Positions 1 through 7,243 are shown, counted from the first letter of the stretch. The stretch is 37,208 bases of DNA from Leuconostoc fallax KCTC 3537 (GCF_000165675.1 NZ_AEIZ01000007.1:1-37208); one strand, 5' to 3'. Notes: generated from the sequence alone by a model not told the origin. Numbers and translations are program-made.

Positions 1-44
1 TTATACTAATATCGCAAACTTTTTTATTCAGTAAAATCAACGTT

Positions 45-773
45 TCAACTGCTAATTTGACTAAGATGCATTGGTTTAGACCAGTACCAACCTTGTTGGA
101 AAAACATCCCCTTGTCCAAAAATACTTTGGCTGCTTTACAATTTTCAATTTCTTCAATGACAAACATTAAATTCGCCTTAGAACAGACGTTCACATAAGC
201 TTCCAAAAACGGCATCATGACATCATCTGCTATATTTAAAAACGGATGCTTTGAAAACTTAACGCCACATAATTCATGAATATGCTTGAAAAGTACCTGA
301 ATATTATTTTGCCCGGTTGAAATATCATCCAACAAGACTTGGTATTGCAAATCATGCATCATGCTGAATGCTTCTTCCAAGTGGTCAAAATCATCCATAT
401 TATAAATGCGCTCAGTTAATTCAATCATTAATAGATCATTGTAAGCCTTCATATTATCAAAAAAGACGGCTGTTTCTGGGAATTGCCATTGACAGCTTTC
501 AAAATTCAAAGAAAATTTAACGCCGGGATACTGCTTGAATAATGCCATGAGTTGCGTTTCGGCAAAATAAAGAAATTCCGCATTACCATGACGCTCTTGA
601 ATCTTATCCAAAAAGTAATTTGGAAAACGCTGCGTTTCTTTGTTTCTTAATAGTAGTTCATAAAATGCTACTGAAGCCTGCTTTGGTGCTGCCTCAACGG
701 CCATCACCGGCTGTACGACAAAGTACAATGATTCCACCCACGTAGCAGACGGATGAGTATTTAATTCGCTCAT
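45..773 (-). CDS. EAL-domain protein, probable c-di-GMP phosphodiesterase
   Basis: A 242-residue protein that is essentially one EAL domain, with no membrane segment and no sensory domain. Family landmarks appear in order: YELLLR (the EAL motif as ELL, ~residue 39), SLNFES (~88), MIELTE (~116), LLDDISTG (the DDFGTG loop, ~148), VKFSK (~171), VIEEIEN (~205) and QQGWYWSKP (~227). The metal- and substrate-binding Glu, Asn, Asp-Asp, Lys, Glu and Gln positions therefore look retained, so I expect hydrolysis of c-di-GMP to pGpG. The start follows a GGAGAAGG ribosome binding site. The gene lies downstream of the diguanylate cyclase on the same strand, giving a synthesis/degradation pair. Activity itself is inferred from motifs. 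Confidence 0.88.
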   Translation of the reverse strand: MSELNTHPSATWVESLYFVVQPVMAVEAAPKQASVAFYELLLRNKETQRFPNYFLDKIQERHGNAEFLYFAETQLMALFKQYPGVKFSLNFESCQWQFPETAVFFDNMKAYNDLLMIELTERIYNMDDFDHLEEAFSMMHDLQYQVLLDDISTGQNNIQVLFKHIHELCGVKFSKHPFLNIADDVMMPFLEAYVNVCSKANLMFVIEEIENCKAAKVFLDKGMFFQQGWYWSKPMHLSQISS

Positions 774-918
774 TCACCTTCTCCAAATCCCAAAATGTCA
801 TGCGCCGTTAACCCAGTTAACATGCACATATAGTATATGCCCTTAAGTAGTATATCATCTACTTTCATGCCGCACCATATTAATGATTCTTAAATTATGC
901 CATGATCCGCCGGCTATA
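774..918 (-). promoter_or_regulatory. Intergenic region upstream of the EAL gene with palindrome and TATACT boxes
   Basis: Read on the minus strand, this gap carries two TATACT hexamers (854-849 and 837-832), plausible -10 boxes, without convincing -35 boxes. Downstream of them is an inverted repeat of two GTTAAC hexamers separated by three bases (807-821). The repeat lies between the likely transcription start and the start codon, a position suited to a repressor. No protein can be assigned. Confidence 0.3.
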
Positions 919-2013
919 TTAACAGATTTGTTCAACAATCGTTTGATGTCGCCCCGCTTTCTTGGCAGCATATAATAGCCTATCCGCTGCTTCAAAAGCC
1001 TTTAAAGGATCATGATGATAAGCCTTCAAACAGGCAACCCCTGCAGAAAAGCTAAGTTGTTCAACCAAGTCATCAATATTAATTTGATTGATCTCGACTT
1101 GGAGTTGGGCAAATAATTCACGGATTGGGGTGCCTTTGAGTTGCTTAATAGCGACCACAAATTCTTCACCACCATAACGATATAAAGTGAAGTTATTCTT
1201 GCCCAATTCTCGAATAAAATACTGATGAATCTGCTCAGCAAATACCTTTAAAACTTTATTGCCCATTGTATGTCCGTAGGTATCATTGACTTGCTTGAAG
1301 TGATCAAGATCTAATACCGCAATAAATAGCATTGTCTTATTAATCTGTTCCAAACTAAAATCTTGATGCAAATGGTATAAGTTGTACAATTCTGTTAATT
1401 CATCTACATTTGCTTTATGAGTCAACTCATCAATCATGGCCTGTCGCTTGGTCAAATAAACATAGAAATAATGAATAACAGCCAAAACAATCAATAACGC
1501 AATGGCTGAAATCATCGTTGCCTTGAATGTAAATGGCGTATGACGCGGGACAAAATACCCTGATAAACGTTCGAGTCCCAGCATCACAATCGCAGATAGT
1601 GCCGTTTTCAATAATTTACTGATGTTGAAATGATCAACAGCCATTGTGGCTAAATAAACCAAAATACCATTAACACAAATGAGTAGCACTAGGCTCATCG
1701 ATATCTGGCGCTCAACAATGGATAAATAACCAATAATAACGCCGACACTGAGCAAAAAATATAAGCGGCCAAATTTCCTATTCATATAGTGATAAACAAG
1801 AATCGCCAGTAAGAAATAAAGACACACATACCCAAAAACAAGCTTAGACACCGATAATAGACTATAAAGTAATGGCAAGAAAATGATGACTGGAACAAAA
1901 TACCACTCTTTTAGTTGCGTCGCATCATGAAAGTGTAGGATTGTGAGTAAAGATAACCCAAGTCCGATACACATTGTCGATAGCGTTCCAATGTCCAGTA
2001 TTGTCGTCCACAT
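919..2013 (-). CDS. Membrane GGDEF protein, diguanylate cyclase
   Basis: Makes c-di-GMP from two GTP. With the chosen start the protein has 364 residues: about seven or eight hydrophobic helices in the first ~200 residues, then a GGDEF domain. It has DELTELYN, LDLDHFKQVNDTYGH, the signature YGGEEF, and a late SAGVA...ADRLLYAAKKAGR. The residues where the inhibitory I-site RxxD would lie read KNNF, so product feedback inhibition is probably absent. The ATG at 2013 is preceded by AAAGGGA nine bases upstream, so it is preferred over a TTG 60 bases further up. It has its own promoter just after small RNA copy 1 and precedes the EAL gene. Confidence 0.9.
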   Translation of the reverse strand: MWTTILDIGTLSTMCIGLGLSLLTILHFHDATQLKEWYFVPVIIFLPLLYSLLSVSKLVFGYVCLYFLLAILVYHYMNRKFGRLYFLLSVGVIIGYLSIVERQISMSLVLLICVNGILVYLATMAVDHFNISKLLKTALSAIVMLGLERLSGYFVPRHTPFTFKATMISAIALLIVLAVIHYFYVYLTKRQAMIDELTHKANVDELTELYNLYHLHQDFSLEQINKTMLFIAVLDLDHFKQVNDTYGHTMGNKVLKVFAEQIHQYFIRELGKNNFTLYRYGGEEFVVAIKQLKGTPIRELFAQLQVEINQINIDDLVEQLSFSAGVACLKAYHHDPLKAFEAADRLLYAAKKAGRHQTIVEQIC

Positions 2014-2090
2014 GACTATTTGTCCCTTTATAAAAAATAATTTTATCGCGTATACTAAAAATAAAACCAGCAAAGTGCTAGTTTTACCTT

Positions 2091-2119
2091 AGTATATCTG
2101 AAAGAATGATCTATGCCAA
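2091..2119 (-). promoter_or_regulatory. Promoter of the GGDEF gene
   Basis: Minus-strand -35 TTGGCA (2119-2114), 17-base spacer, -10 TATACT (2096-2091). It starts immediately after the U tract of small RNA copy 1. The cyclase can therefore be transcribed independently of that RNA, which argues against the RNA being simply its riboswitch leader. Confidence 0.6.
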
Positions 2120-2121
2120 AT

Positions 2122-2340
2122 AAAAAAGCAACCCAATCTCCAATGACATCCCCTAAGCCTATCGCCTAGCGTCAGATACCATTGTCCCGTTAACATCAGT
2201 CCATAACGCAAGTTCGCGTAACTTTTGTCACTTTGTGATGTCAACTGCGATTGAGTTGCCCGGACTAGAGAAGTCCTTTCGCACTATCTGCGTGGGATAG
2301 CTTCAACAACTGAATGTTATTAGAACCTCATCTAATCTAT
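2122..2340 (-). ncRNA. Structured RNA element, copy 1 of 3
   Basis: About 220 nt of minus-strand sequence repeated at 3516-3735 and 5402-5621. Reading 5' to 3' it folds into ATTAGA/TCTAAT, AACA/TGTT, CTATC/GATAG and GGACT/AGTCC hairpins. A long-range 11-bp stem then pairs GCAACTCAATC with GATTGGGTTGC, followed by a T tract. Inside that stem are a TTGACATCA/TGATGTTAA helix and a CTAGGC/GCTTAG hairpin. The copies differ by changes that mostly preserve pairing. A dedicated promoter lies upstream. No long ORF is conserved across copies. I do not recognise it as 6S, T-box, c-di-GMP or another known leader; function unknown. Confidence 0.65.
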
Positions 2341-2346
2341 ACATAT

Positions 2347-2375
2347 AGTATACCCGATTATTGCTAACTTTGCAA
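2347..2375 (-). promoter_or_regulatory. Promoter of structured RNA copy 1
   Basis: Minus strand: -35 TTGCAA (2375-2370), 17-base spacer, -10 TATACT (2352-2347), predicting a start near 2340. The same two hexamers and the same spacing occur in all three copies, although the spacer sequences differ. That pattern suggests selection on the promoter. Confidence 0.7.
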
Positions 2376-2394
2376 GCGGTTTCAACAAATATGG

Positions 2395-2559
2395 TCACAT
2401 TTGATCTTTAATGACAATCATCGCTGAATGCACACTATTTATCGGACCATACTGTATGTCGATGTCTCGAATACCTTGCTGGCGTAGTTCTTCAATATAC
2501 TCGTTAACCTTCTTTTCAAATCCTGAAACTGTCATTGCTGTAATCACTCTAATTTCCAT
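2395..2559 (-). CDS. Small Cse60/DUF2758-like protein
   Basis: A 54-residue soluble protein starting MEIRVITAM, with a GFEKKVNEYIEEL helix and ending in IDIQYGP...HSAMIVIK. This resembles the Cse60-type small proteins of Firmicutes in length and in the ending of an aromatic-containing strand followed by AMI. The match is from memory and weak to moderate; function in the family is unknown. The ATG at 2559 sits five bases after AAGGGGG and is preferred to the adjacent ATG at 2562. A TATAAT box lies just upstream. The gene ends about ten bases before the element that carries structured RNA copy 1, with no terminator of its own. Confidence 0.6.
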   Translation of the reverse strand: MEIRVITAMTVSGFEKKVNEYIEELRQQGIRDIDIQYGPINSVHSAMIVIKDQM

Positions 2560-2678
2560 CATATCCCCCTTAAACTCATGTATTATAATCATACTGTATA
2601 TCATCACTTTTGTCGTCAAAAATTGTATCAGTATGCCATAATTATGCTAAAATATCGATAACATTAAGGAGATCGTTC

Positions 2679-3146
2679 ATGGTAAATTCAGAAGAAATTC
2701 AACACTATTGGCAACAGTTTCAAGCTGACCAGCATATCACTGATGATTATTACACTGCCGAGCAATATGGGGATGGTCAGAAAATAGGCGATGAATTGGC
2801 TGATTTGATTGTCAAGGGTATCAAAACTGCAACGACGTCTGCACTCGAATTATATGAACCTAACGAAAAGAAACCAAAGGTTGGTACGTATAATATTGTA
2901 TTAGATGGTTCAGGTCACTCTGCTTGTATCACGCAAACTAAAGTTGTCGAGACAATTAACTTTAATCAAGTTAGCGCTGAACATGCCTATCATGAAGGCG
3001 AAGGTGATCGAAGCTTGGCTTATTGGCGCGCTGAACATCGTAAGTTCTTTCAAGCAGCATATCAAGCTATGAATCAGACATTTCATGAACAAATCCCATG
3101 TATTTGCGAGGTTTTCACGGTCGTTTACGTTTCAGACAAAAAATAA
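2679..3146 (+). CDS. ASCH-domain protein
   Basis: A 155-residue single-domain ASCH protein. The family (PUA-like fold) includes N4-acetylcytidine amidohydrolases and putative RNA-binding coactivators. Visible signatures are the central GIKTATTSALELYE (Lys and Thr-Thr-Ser of the conserved pocket, ~residues 47-60), the strand KVGTYNIVLDGSGHSACITQT, and a late GDRSLAYWRAEHRKFF. The start is the ATG at 2679 after AAGGAG; an upstream in-frame ATG lacks a ribosome binding site. It is the only full-size plus-strand gene in the left 20 kb and is divergent from the Cse60-like gene. Substrate unknown. Confidence 0.85.
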   Translation: MVNSEEIQHYWQQFQADQHITDDYYTAEQYGDGQKIGDELADLIVKGIKTATTSALELYEPNEKKPKVGTYNIVLDGSGHSACITQTKVVETINFNQVSAEHAYHEGEGDRSLAYWRAEHRKFFQAAYQAMNQTFHEQIPCICEVFTVVYVSDKK

Positions 3147-3167
3147 ATGCGTTTAAAAGCATAACAT

Positions 3168-3196
3168 TTGTAAATCATCGCTCACCGCAGTACTAT
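3168..3196 (+). promoter_or_regulatory. Promoter of the two tiny ORFs
   Basis: -35 TTGTAA (3168-3173), 17-base spacer, -10 TACTAT (3191-3196), about 45 bases before a GGAGG ribosome binding site. Together with the terminator at 3471 it defines a transcript of roughly 300 nt. Confidence 0.45.
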
Positions 3197-3240
3197 TTAG
3201 CTAGAGCCCGTTGTGTTTAAAAGAATGGAGGTAGTTCTTC

Positions 3241-3315
3241 GTGAATCATTCAAATACAGAACCAATTCGATTATCAGCAGTAACCGTTTATAATCATTGT
3301 CTCTCACAGAATTGA
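3241..3315 (+). CDS. Tiny ORF, 24 residues, possible leader peptide
   Basis: A GTG-initiated ORF (VNHSNTEPIRLSAV...) seven bases downstream of GGAGGT, ending 20 bases before the next tiny ORF. It has no recognisable domain, no signal peptide and one Cys near its end. It could be a leader peptide controlling the following ORF or an independent microprotein. Support is limited to the strong ribosome binding site, the promoter upstream and the shared terminator. Confidence 0.35.
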   Translation: MNHSNTEPIRLSAVTVYNHCLSQN

Positions 3316-3335
3316 ATTCAAAGGAGAATTAAAAT

Positions 3336-3446
3336 ATGCTAATCACTCAAGTACAGAAATATGTTCGTCAGTTAGCTGAATTACTTTCCACCCTCACAAG
3401 GCCTCAGGTTGCTTATCGTGTCGTCCCTATTCGTCGTAAACGATAA
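3336..3446 (+). CDS. Tiny basic protein, 36 residues
   Basis: The ORF reads MLITQVQKYVRQLAELLSTL..., an amphipathic N-terminal helix followed by an Arg/Lys-rich tail ending PIRRKR. The start is an ATG after AAAGGAG, and a strong terminator follows 25 bases after the stop. The length, charge and shape fit a small membrane- or nucleic-acid-binding protein, but I do not recognise a family. Because promoter, ribosome binding site and terminator all agree, I think it is expressed. Confidence 0.5.
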   Translation: MLITQVQKYVRQLAELLSTLTRPQVAYRVVPIRRKR

Positions 3447-3470
3447 CCATACCATCTCTCCTAATACTCA

Positions 3471-3502
3471 AAAGGGCAAGTCGTTAAGACTTGCCCTTTT
3501 TA
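3471..3502 (+). terminator. Intrinsic terminator after the tiny ORFs
   Basis: A perfect 9-bp stem GGGCAAGTC/GACTTGCCC with a GTTAA loop, followed by five T on the plus strand and preceded by A residues, so it may also work in the opposite direction. Confidence 0.85.
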
Positions 3503-3515
3503 ATCATTTTATCCA

Positions 3516-3735
3516 AATAAAAACAACCCAATCTCCAACGATATCCCCTAGGACTTTCACCTAACGCCAGATACCATTGTCTCGTTAACATCAGTCCATA
3601 ACGCAAGTTCGCGTAACTTTTGTCACTTTGTGATGTCAACTGCGATTGAGTTGCCCGGACTAGAGAAGTCCATTCGCACTATCTACGCTGGATAGCTTCA
3701 ACAACTGAATGTTATTAGAACCTCATCTAATCTAT
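3516..3735 (-). ncRNA. Structured RNA element, copy 2 of 3
   Basis: Near-identical to copy 1 over its whole length, including the hairpins and the terminal long-range stem, here with one extra G-T wobble at the base of the terminator. The inner hairpin pairs TTAGG with CCTAG instead of copy 1's CTAGGC with GCTTAG. No minus-strand gene lies within 950 bases downstream: the next units are the plus-strand tiny ORFs and the ASCH gene, which run convergently toward it. This copy therefore cannot be a cis leader of an adjacent gene and supports a trans-acting or stand-alone RNA. Confidence 0.65.
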
Positions 3736-3741
3736 ACATAT

Positions 3742-3770
3742 AGTATACCCGATTACCGCTAGTTTTGCAA
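3742..3770 (-). promoter_or_regulatory. Promoter of structured RNA copy 2
   Basis: Minus strand: -35 TTGCAA (3770-3765), 17-base spacer, -10 TATACT (3747-3742). In this copy only, ACCGCT and AGCGGT form an inverted repeat around the -35 box. Confidence 0.7.
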
Positions 3771-3789
3771 GCGGTTTCATAATTTATTT

Positions 3790-4464
3790 CTAATTTTGAT
3801 ACAAGGCTTTTAATTGATTAATATCGGCAGTCTGAATACCATATTCAGAACCCTGCGGTTGCATGACTGACGCATGATCAGAGACGTGGTCTAGTCCCAA
3901 GGCATGCCCTAGTTCATGCTCGGCGGTGTTCATTTTGCGCACAGCCGAATAGTCATCTAAATAATGTTCGTTCAATTTTGCGGTAACATGCGTGATTGAT
4001 TTCTTTCCTGTGATTGGGTTCAATAGAAATTGTGTTTCTGCTACACCGGCTTGCATCGTATCATCCCGATTTTCAGTCGTTAGCACGATATCGGCCTGAT
4101 TCTTATTATCAACCTTGGTCAGGGTTAACACTTTTGCCGCATTCCAATTGTCAAAGGCACGTTGCCATGCGGTTGCATAGGCTGGCTTACTATTCAGTGA
4201 CACATCAAAATAAACTTTCAAAGTCCGCTTAGGCCATATCGCGCCATTTAAAGCTGTTGCATCTGTATGACTTGTGGTTGATTGACGACTTGATATGTTA
4301 CTGGTTGGTGTATTTTGGCCACCTTGTGTATTGAGTAATGTAGCCAGTTGCTGTACCTGATTCGTTACCCATGCCTTACCGGTTGCTACTTTATCAGGAT
4401 TCTGTACGACAAAAATAATTGCCACAACAACAATCACTAACTTAACTATTCTTGAAAATTTCAC
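3790..4464 (-). CDS. Membrane-anchored matrixin-like zinc metalloprotease
   Basis: A 224-residue predicted secreted or membrane-anchored peptidase. Residues ~7-22 form one hydrophobic anchor with no obvious signal-peptidase site, followed by a Ser/Thr/Gln-rich linker to ~75 and then a metzincin domain. The zinc site reads TAEHELGHALGLDH (HExxHxxGxxH), followed about nine residues later by SVMQP, the Met-turn. The start is a GTG seven bases after GGAGGG. Lactic acid bacteria often carry such proteases next to EPS genes; the substrate is unknown. The gene ends about ten bases before RNA copy 2 begins, so that element is also its 3' boundary. Confidence 0.88.
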   Translation of the reverse strand: MKFSRIVKLVIVVVAIIFVVQNPDKVATGKAWVTNQVQQLATLLNTQGGQNTPTSNISSRQSTTSHTDATALNGAIWPKRTLKVYFDVSLNSKPAYATAWQRAFDNWNAAKVLTLTKVDNKNQADIVLTTENRDDTMQAGVAETQFLLNPITGKKSITHVTAKLNEHYLDDYSAVRKMNTAEHELGHALGLDHVSDHASVMQPQGSEYGIQTADINQLKALYQN

Positions 4465-4578
4465 CTCTTCTCCCTCCGTGTCGGTACGTTACTTCGTAGG
4501 AATGATTATACAGGTTCAAAATTAAAATTATGTTAACTTATTAAAAGTACGTAATCATGTTAAAGTATTTAGTAAAAA

Positions 4579-4605
4579 TAAAAAGAGGTCTATTCAAGAC
4601 CTCTT
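4579..4605 (-). terminator. Intrinsic terminator of the Ser-rich protein gene
   Basis: On the minus strand AAGAGGTC pairs with GACCTCTT across a short loop, followed by TTTTATTTTT. It sits two bases after the stop codon. Confidence 0.85.
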
Positions 4606-4607
4606 CA

Positions 4608-5360
4608 CTATTCTATATTTTGAGTAAAACTAGGTAATTCGCTTTGATTCAATATCTTTAATGTTTTCTTGTCTAATTGAAAACAAATTTGGTCATCTGG
4701 TCTAGATTCTGGGACTTTAGCTCCAGGACCGGATGCACCTGTATTGGCACCCTTTCGAGTGAAGTACATTGGGTAATAATCGGTATCATCTGTCTGTTCC
4801 ATAGAATTGGCAGCCTGTCCGCCTCGACGATAAGCATCATCCGTTGCAGCATTAAGCTGACTTAATATATCTGTTTCGCGTGACAGGAACTGATCATCAG
4901 TTACAGCCGTGGCTGCTTCAGATAGTGCGTAATTATAAGGCTTACCCGTATAGGCATTCACCTCAACTTCCATAAAGTGTTGTGGTGTATCAAATACAAC
5001 AACATCATACGTTGTCTCATCTTTCCACTCTGATCGTGGACTAGACGTTGCCTTTGCGACATGAACTGTTGCTGGTGATGTCGAATGTGACTTAACAAAA
5101 TCCAGTGCAATTTGTTCCATTTCATCAGTAGACAGTTTCTTAACACTGACACTAGATGAGGTCGTCACACTACTTGCACTATCACTTTCCTGTGATGAAG
5201 ATGTGCTATGCGCAGTAGACGATACTTTTGAACTTTTACTGCTGGCTTTTTTATCAATCTTTTGACTTTGTTGCGCATGGCTACTACCAAAAAGAAAAAA
5301 TACATAACACAATAGGCCAAGAATAAAGATACTGCCTAACCATTTCAATGTCTTACTCAT
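4608..5360 (-). CDS. Membrane-anchored Ser-rich protein with PepSY-like segment
   Basis: A 250-residue extracytoplasmic protein. Residues ~7-25 are a hydrophobic anchor, and residues ~30-75 are almost all Ser, Thr, Lys and Ala, a typical cell-wall-spanning linker. The globular part begins DEMEQIALDFVKSH and continues YDVVVFDTPQHFMEVEVNAYTG, which resembles a PepSY-type fold; the C-terminal ~100 residues have no recognised domain. The start follows AAGGGAG. It lies immediately downstream of RNA copy 3 and on the same strand as the metalloprotease, so it may be a partner or inhibitor of that enzyme. That link is inference from proximity. Confidence 0.6.
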   Translation of the reverse strand: MSKTLKWLGSIFILGLLCYVFFLFGSSHAQQSQKIDKKASSKSSKVSSTAHSTSSSQESDSASSVTTSSSVSVKKLSTDEMEQIALDFVKSHSTSPATVHVAKATSSPRSEWKDETTYDVVVFDTPQHFMEVEVNAYTGKPYNYALSEAATAVTDDQFLSRETDILSQLNAATDDAYRRGGQAANSMEQTDDTDYYPMYFTRKGANTGASGPGAKVPESRPDDQICFQLDKKTLKILNQSELPSFTQNIE

Positions 5361-5385
5361 TTTCGATTACTCCCTTAATCAAAAA

Positions 5386-5414
5386 ATAGTATTTTACACA
5401 CAAAAGCAACCCAA
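5386..5414 (-). promoter_or_regulatory. Possible promoter of the Ser-rich protein gene
   Basis: Minus strand: -35 TTGGGT (5414-5409), which lies inside the terminal stem of RNA copy 3, 17-base spacer, -10 TACTAT (5391-5386). It would give a ~25-base leader before the AAGGGAG ribosome binding site. The -35 is weak. Confidence 0.35.
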
Positions 5415-5621
5415 TCTCCAATAATACCCTCTAGGGCTCTCACCTAGCATCCAGATACCATTGTCTCGTTAATATCAATCCATCACATCAGTTCGCGTCA
5501 CTCATGCCACTTCATCATATCAACTGCGATTGAGTTGCCTCGGACTAGCAGAAGTCCATTCACACTACCTGCGCTGGATAGCTTCAACAACTAAATGTTA
5601 TTAGAACTTCTTCTAATCTAT
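5402..5621 (-). ncRNA. Structured RNA element, copy 3 of 3
   Basis: The most diverged copy, and therefore the most informative. The helix TTGACATCA/TGATGTTAA of copies 1 and 2 becomes TTGATATGA/TGATATTAA, where a C-G pair has become T-A. The CTATC/GATAG stem becomes CTATC/GGTAG with a wobble. The inner hairpin is a perfect CTAGG/CCTAG. The loops of the first two hairpins also differ while the stems are kept. The 3' stem ends GGGTTGCTTTT. It is ~40 bases upstream of the Ser-rich protein start codon, so a cis-regulatory role is possible for this copy. Confidence 0.65.
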
Positions 5622-5627
5622 ACATAT

Positions 5628-5656
5628 AGTATACCTGATTATTGTTCGTTTTGCAA
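5628..5656 (-). promoter_or_regulatory. Promoter of structured RNA copy 3
   Basis: Minus strand: -35 TTGCAA (5656-5651), 17-base spacer, -10 TATACT (5633-5628). Located just after the stop codon of the glycosyltransferase gene. Confidence 0.7.
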
Positions 5657-5684
5657 GCGGTTTCATAAATTAAAATAAATTATG

Positions 5685-7175
5685 CTATGCGCGATGGCGA
5701 CCACGTAATTTAAAGAGCTTGCCAAGCATGAGCAAAAATGTCACCACCGTCAGTAAGGTTAATAGATCAAAGCAAAAATCAATATATGGCCGTACTGTCG
5801 CCAATGCACTATACCAACTAATAATATCCGTATATTCTAGCAATAATAATACACCAACTGTTAGCGCGCCAAATAAATATGGCAAATAATTGCGGTTCAG
5901 CTGTCCTTTTTCGGCCATGTACTGCACATGCCAACCATCAACTTTCTCAATACGTAATGAATTCAACCAAGCTCTAGAATGAATCTTGATATCAAAAATC
6001 ATAGCAGCTTCCGTTATAATCCCCGTTAATGACAGTAGCAAGTCAATAAAACGATGATTCGGTGTCTTAAGCGTCACCACAACGCCCAGAATTGAAGACA
6101 CAACTAACGGAAATGCCCAAATCCAATTCCACTCAAAATCACCAATATACAAAGATACTGGTATCAGAATCACCAATAACAAGCGAATGATGGTGTTCAA
6201 GAACAATATGCCTTCCTCAAACCATAATTTTCGAGCATATGCCGTTGATAAAAGCGCTTTTTGCATATATTCCAACTTACCAGATGCCCACTTTAACTGT
6301 TGGTTGTAATAACTTGATACTGTCACCATGCTATCCACATAACAGCGTGCCGTATCACTAATCACACATTGCCAGCCGAGCGAGCGTAATTGCTGTGTGA
6401 GTAATAAATCTTCTGTATCAGTCGAATTATCGTAAACGCCATTGAGCTTGTAACGTTCATTCACTTCAATCAATGCTTCGGGCTTAAAAATCGAGCATTG
6501 TCCACCCGCAATTTCAGCGACATAGCCATTCGCTTTTTGTTCGATGGTCCATTGGGCAAATGAACGGTTCTGCTGTACTGCCAAAAAGCGTGATAGTGGT
6601 CCGCCGAACTTACCTCTTGCAATAAGTTCTTCCCGATTGGGTAAATTTCTTGGAATGCGATGCTTAGATTCTGGTAACAAGCACGTATAGTTAGCGCTTA
6701 CTGCAGCAATACGATAATCAGAATATAATTCTGTATAAATTGTACTTAGGCAATTCTTCGCTAAATACACATCGGCATCCAAGCCAACAATCGCAATAAT
6801 ATTTTTCACTGCTTTCATGTGGGATTCGCTAAGCGGTTGTGCGTGCTTAGAATTATCACCTAAAAATAACCGATACAGTTGATTCAAAGCGCCCACCTTA
6901 CGTTGCTTATTATCAACTGTTTTTAATATGTACAAGTTAAGCTGGTCAGCGTACTGTTGAATTTCTCCTTCAGTGTTGTCCGTACAATTATCCAAAGCAA
7001 TAAAGACATCGAGTACTAAATCATCGGGTACAACTTGCTCGGTGAGACTTTTGAGCGTATTGGCGATAATATCCTCTTCATTATGGGCTGGTATTACTGC
7101 AATCATACGTTGTGTCACATTATCACTAAAGATGCGATTATTCACAGCATCATCATAACTTACTTCTTTTAACAT
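5685..7175 (-). CDS. Processive family-2 membrane glycosyltransferase
   Basis: A 496-residue cellulose/hyaluronan-synthase-like GT2 enzyme, likely polymerising an extracellular polysaccharide from a nucleotide sugar and threading it through its own membrane domain. The N-terminal catalytic domain shows IPAHNEEDII (~30), GLDADVYL (the DxD, ~135), NSTDTEDLLL (the TED motif, ~250) and QQLKWASG (the QxxRW equivalent, ~293). About five membrane helices follow (~320-490). No N-terminal membrane helix and no PilZ domain are visible. The start follows AGGAGAGAG. Because a GGDEF/EAL pair lies nearby, I infer that its output is c-di-GMP controlled, as reported for comparable loci in lactobacilli and Listeria; the effector is not visible here. 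Confidence 0.85.
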   Translation of the reverse strand: MLKEVSYDDAVNNRIFSDNVTQRMIAVIPAHNEEDIIANTLKSLTEQVVPDDLVLDVFIALDNCTDNTEGEIQQYADQLNLYILKTVDNKQRKVGALNQLYRLFLGDNSKHAQPLSESHMKAVKNIIAIVGLDADVYLAKNCLSTIYTELYSDYRIAAVSANYTCLLPESKHRIPRNLPNREELIARGKFGGPLSRFLAVQQNRSFAQWTIEQKANGYVAEIAGGQCSIFKPEALIEVNERYKLNGVYDNSTDTEDLLLTQQLRSLGWQCVISDTARCYVDSMVTVSSYYNQQLKWASGKLEYMQKALLSTAYARKLWFEEGILFLNTIIRLLLVILIPVSLYIGDFEWNWIWAFPLVVSSILGVVVTLKTPNHRFIDLLLSLTGIITEAAMIFDIKIHSRAWLNSLRIEKVDGWHVQYMAEKGQLNRNYLPYLFGALTVGVLLLLEYTDIISWYSALATVRPYIDFCFDLLTLLTVVTFLLMLGKLFKLRGRHRA

Positions 7176-7243
7176 CTCTCTCCTACCATTTTACAAGTCC
7201 TTCTCCTATACTAATGTAAACGTTTGTGCTATAATTACCGATT

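Noticed and set aside
1026-1241. Open frames on other strands inside the GGDEF, EPS and ABC genes
   Set aside because: They overlap well-supported genes, lack ribosome binding sites and show no protein-family features; they are shadows of the real frames.
2122-2340. c-di-GMP riboswitch in front of the GGDEF gene
   Set aside because: The GEMM-I and GEMM-II signature motifs are absent, and an identical element occurs at copy 2 with no gene to control.
2116-5665. The three repeats as insertion sequences or MITEs
   Set aside because: I see no terminal inverted repeats, no target-site duplications and no transposase, whereas promoter, hairpins and terminator are maintained. A degenerate mobile origin is still possible.
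7215-7228. Catabolite-responsive element upstream of the GT2 gene
   Set aside because: Only the first half matches the cre consensus; the final CA half is missing.
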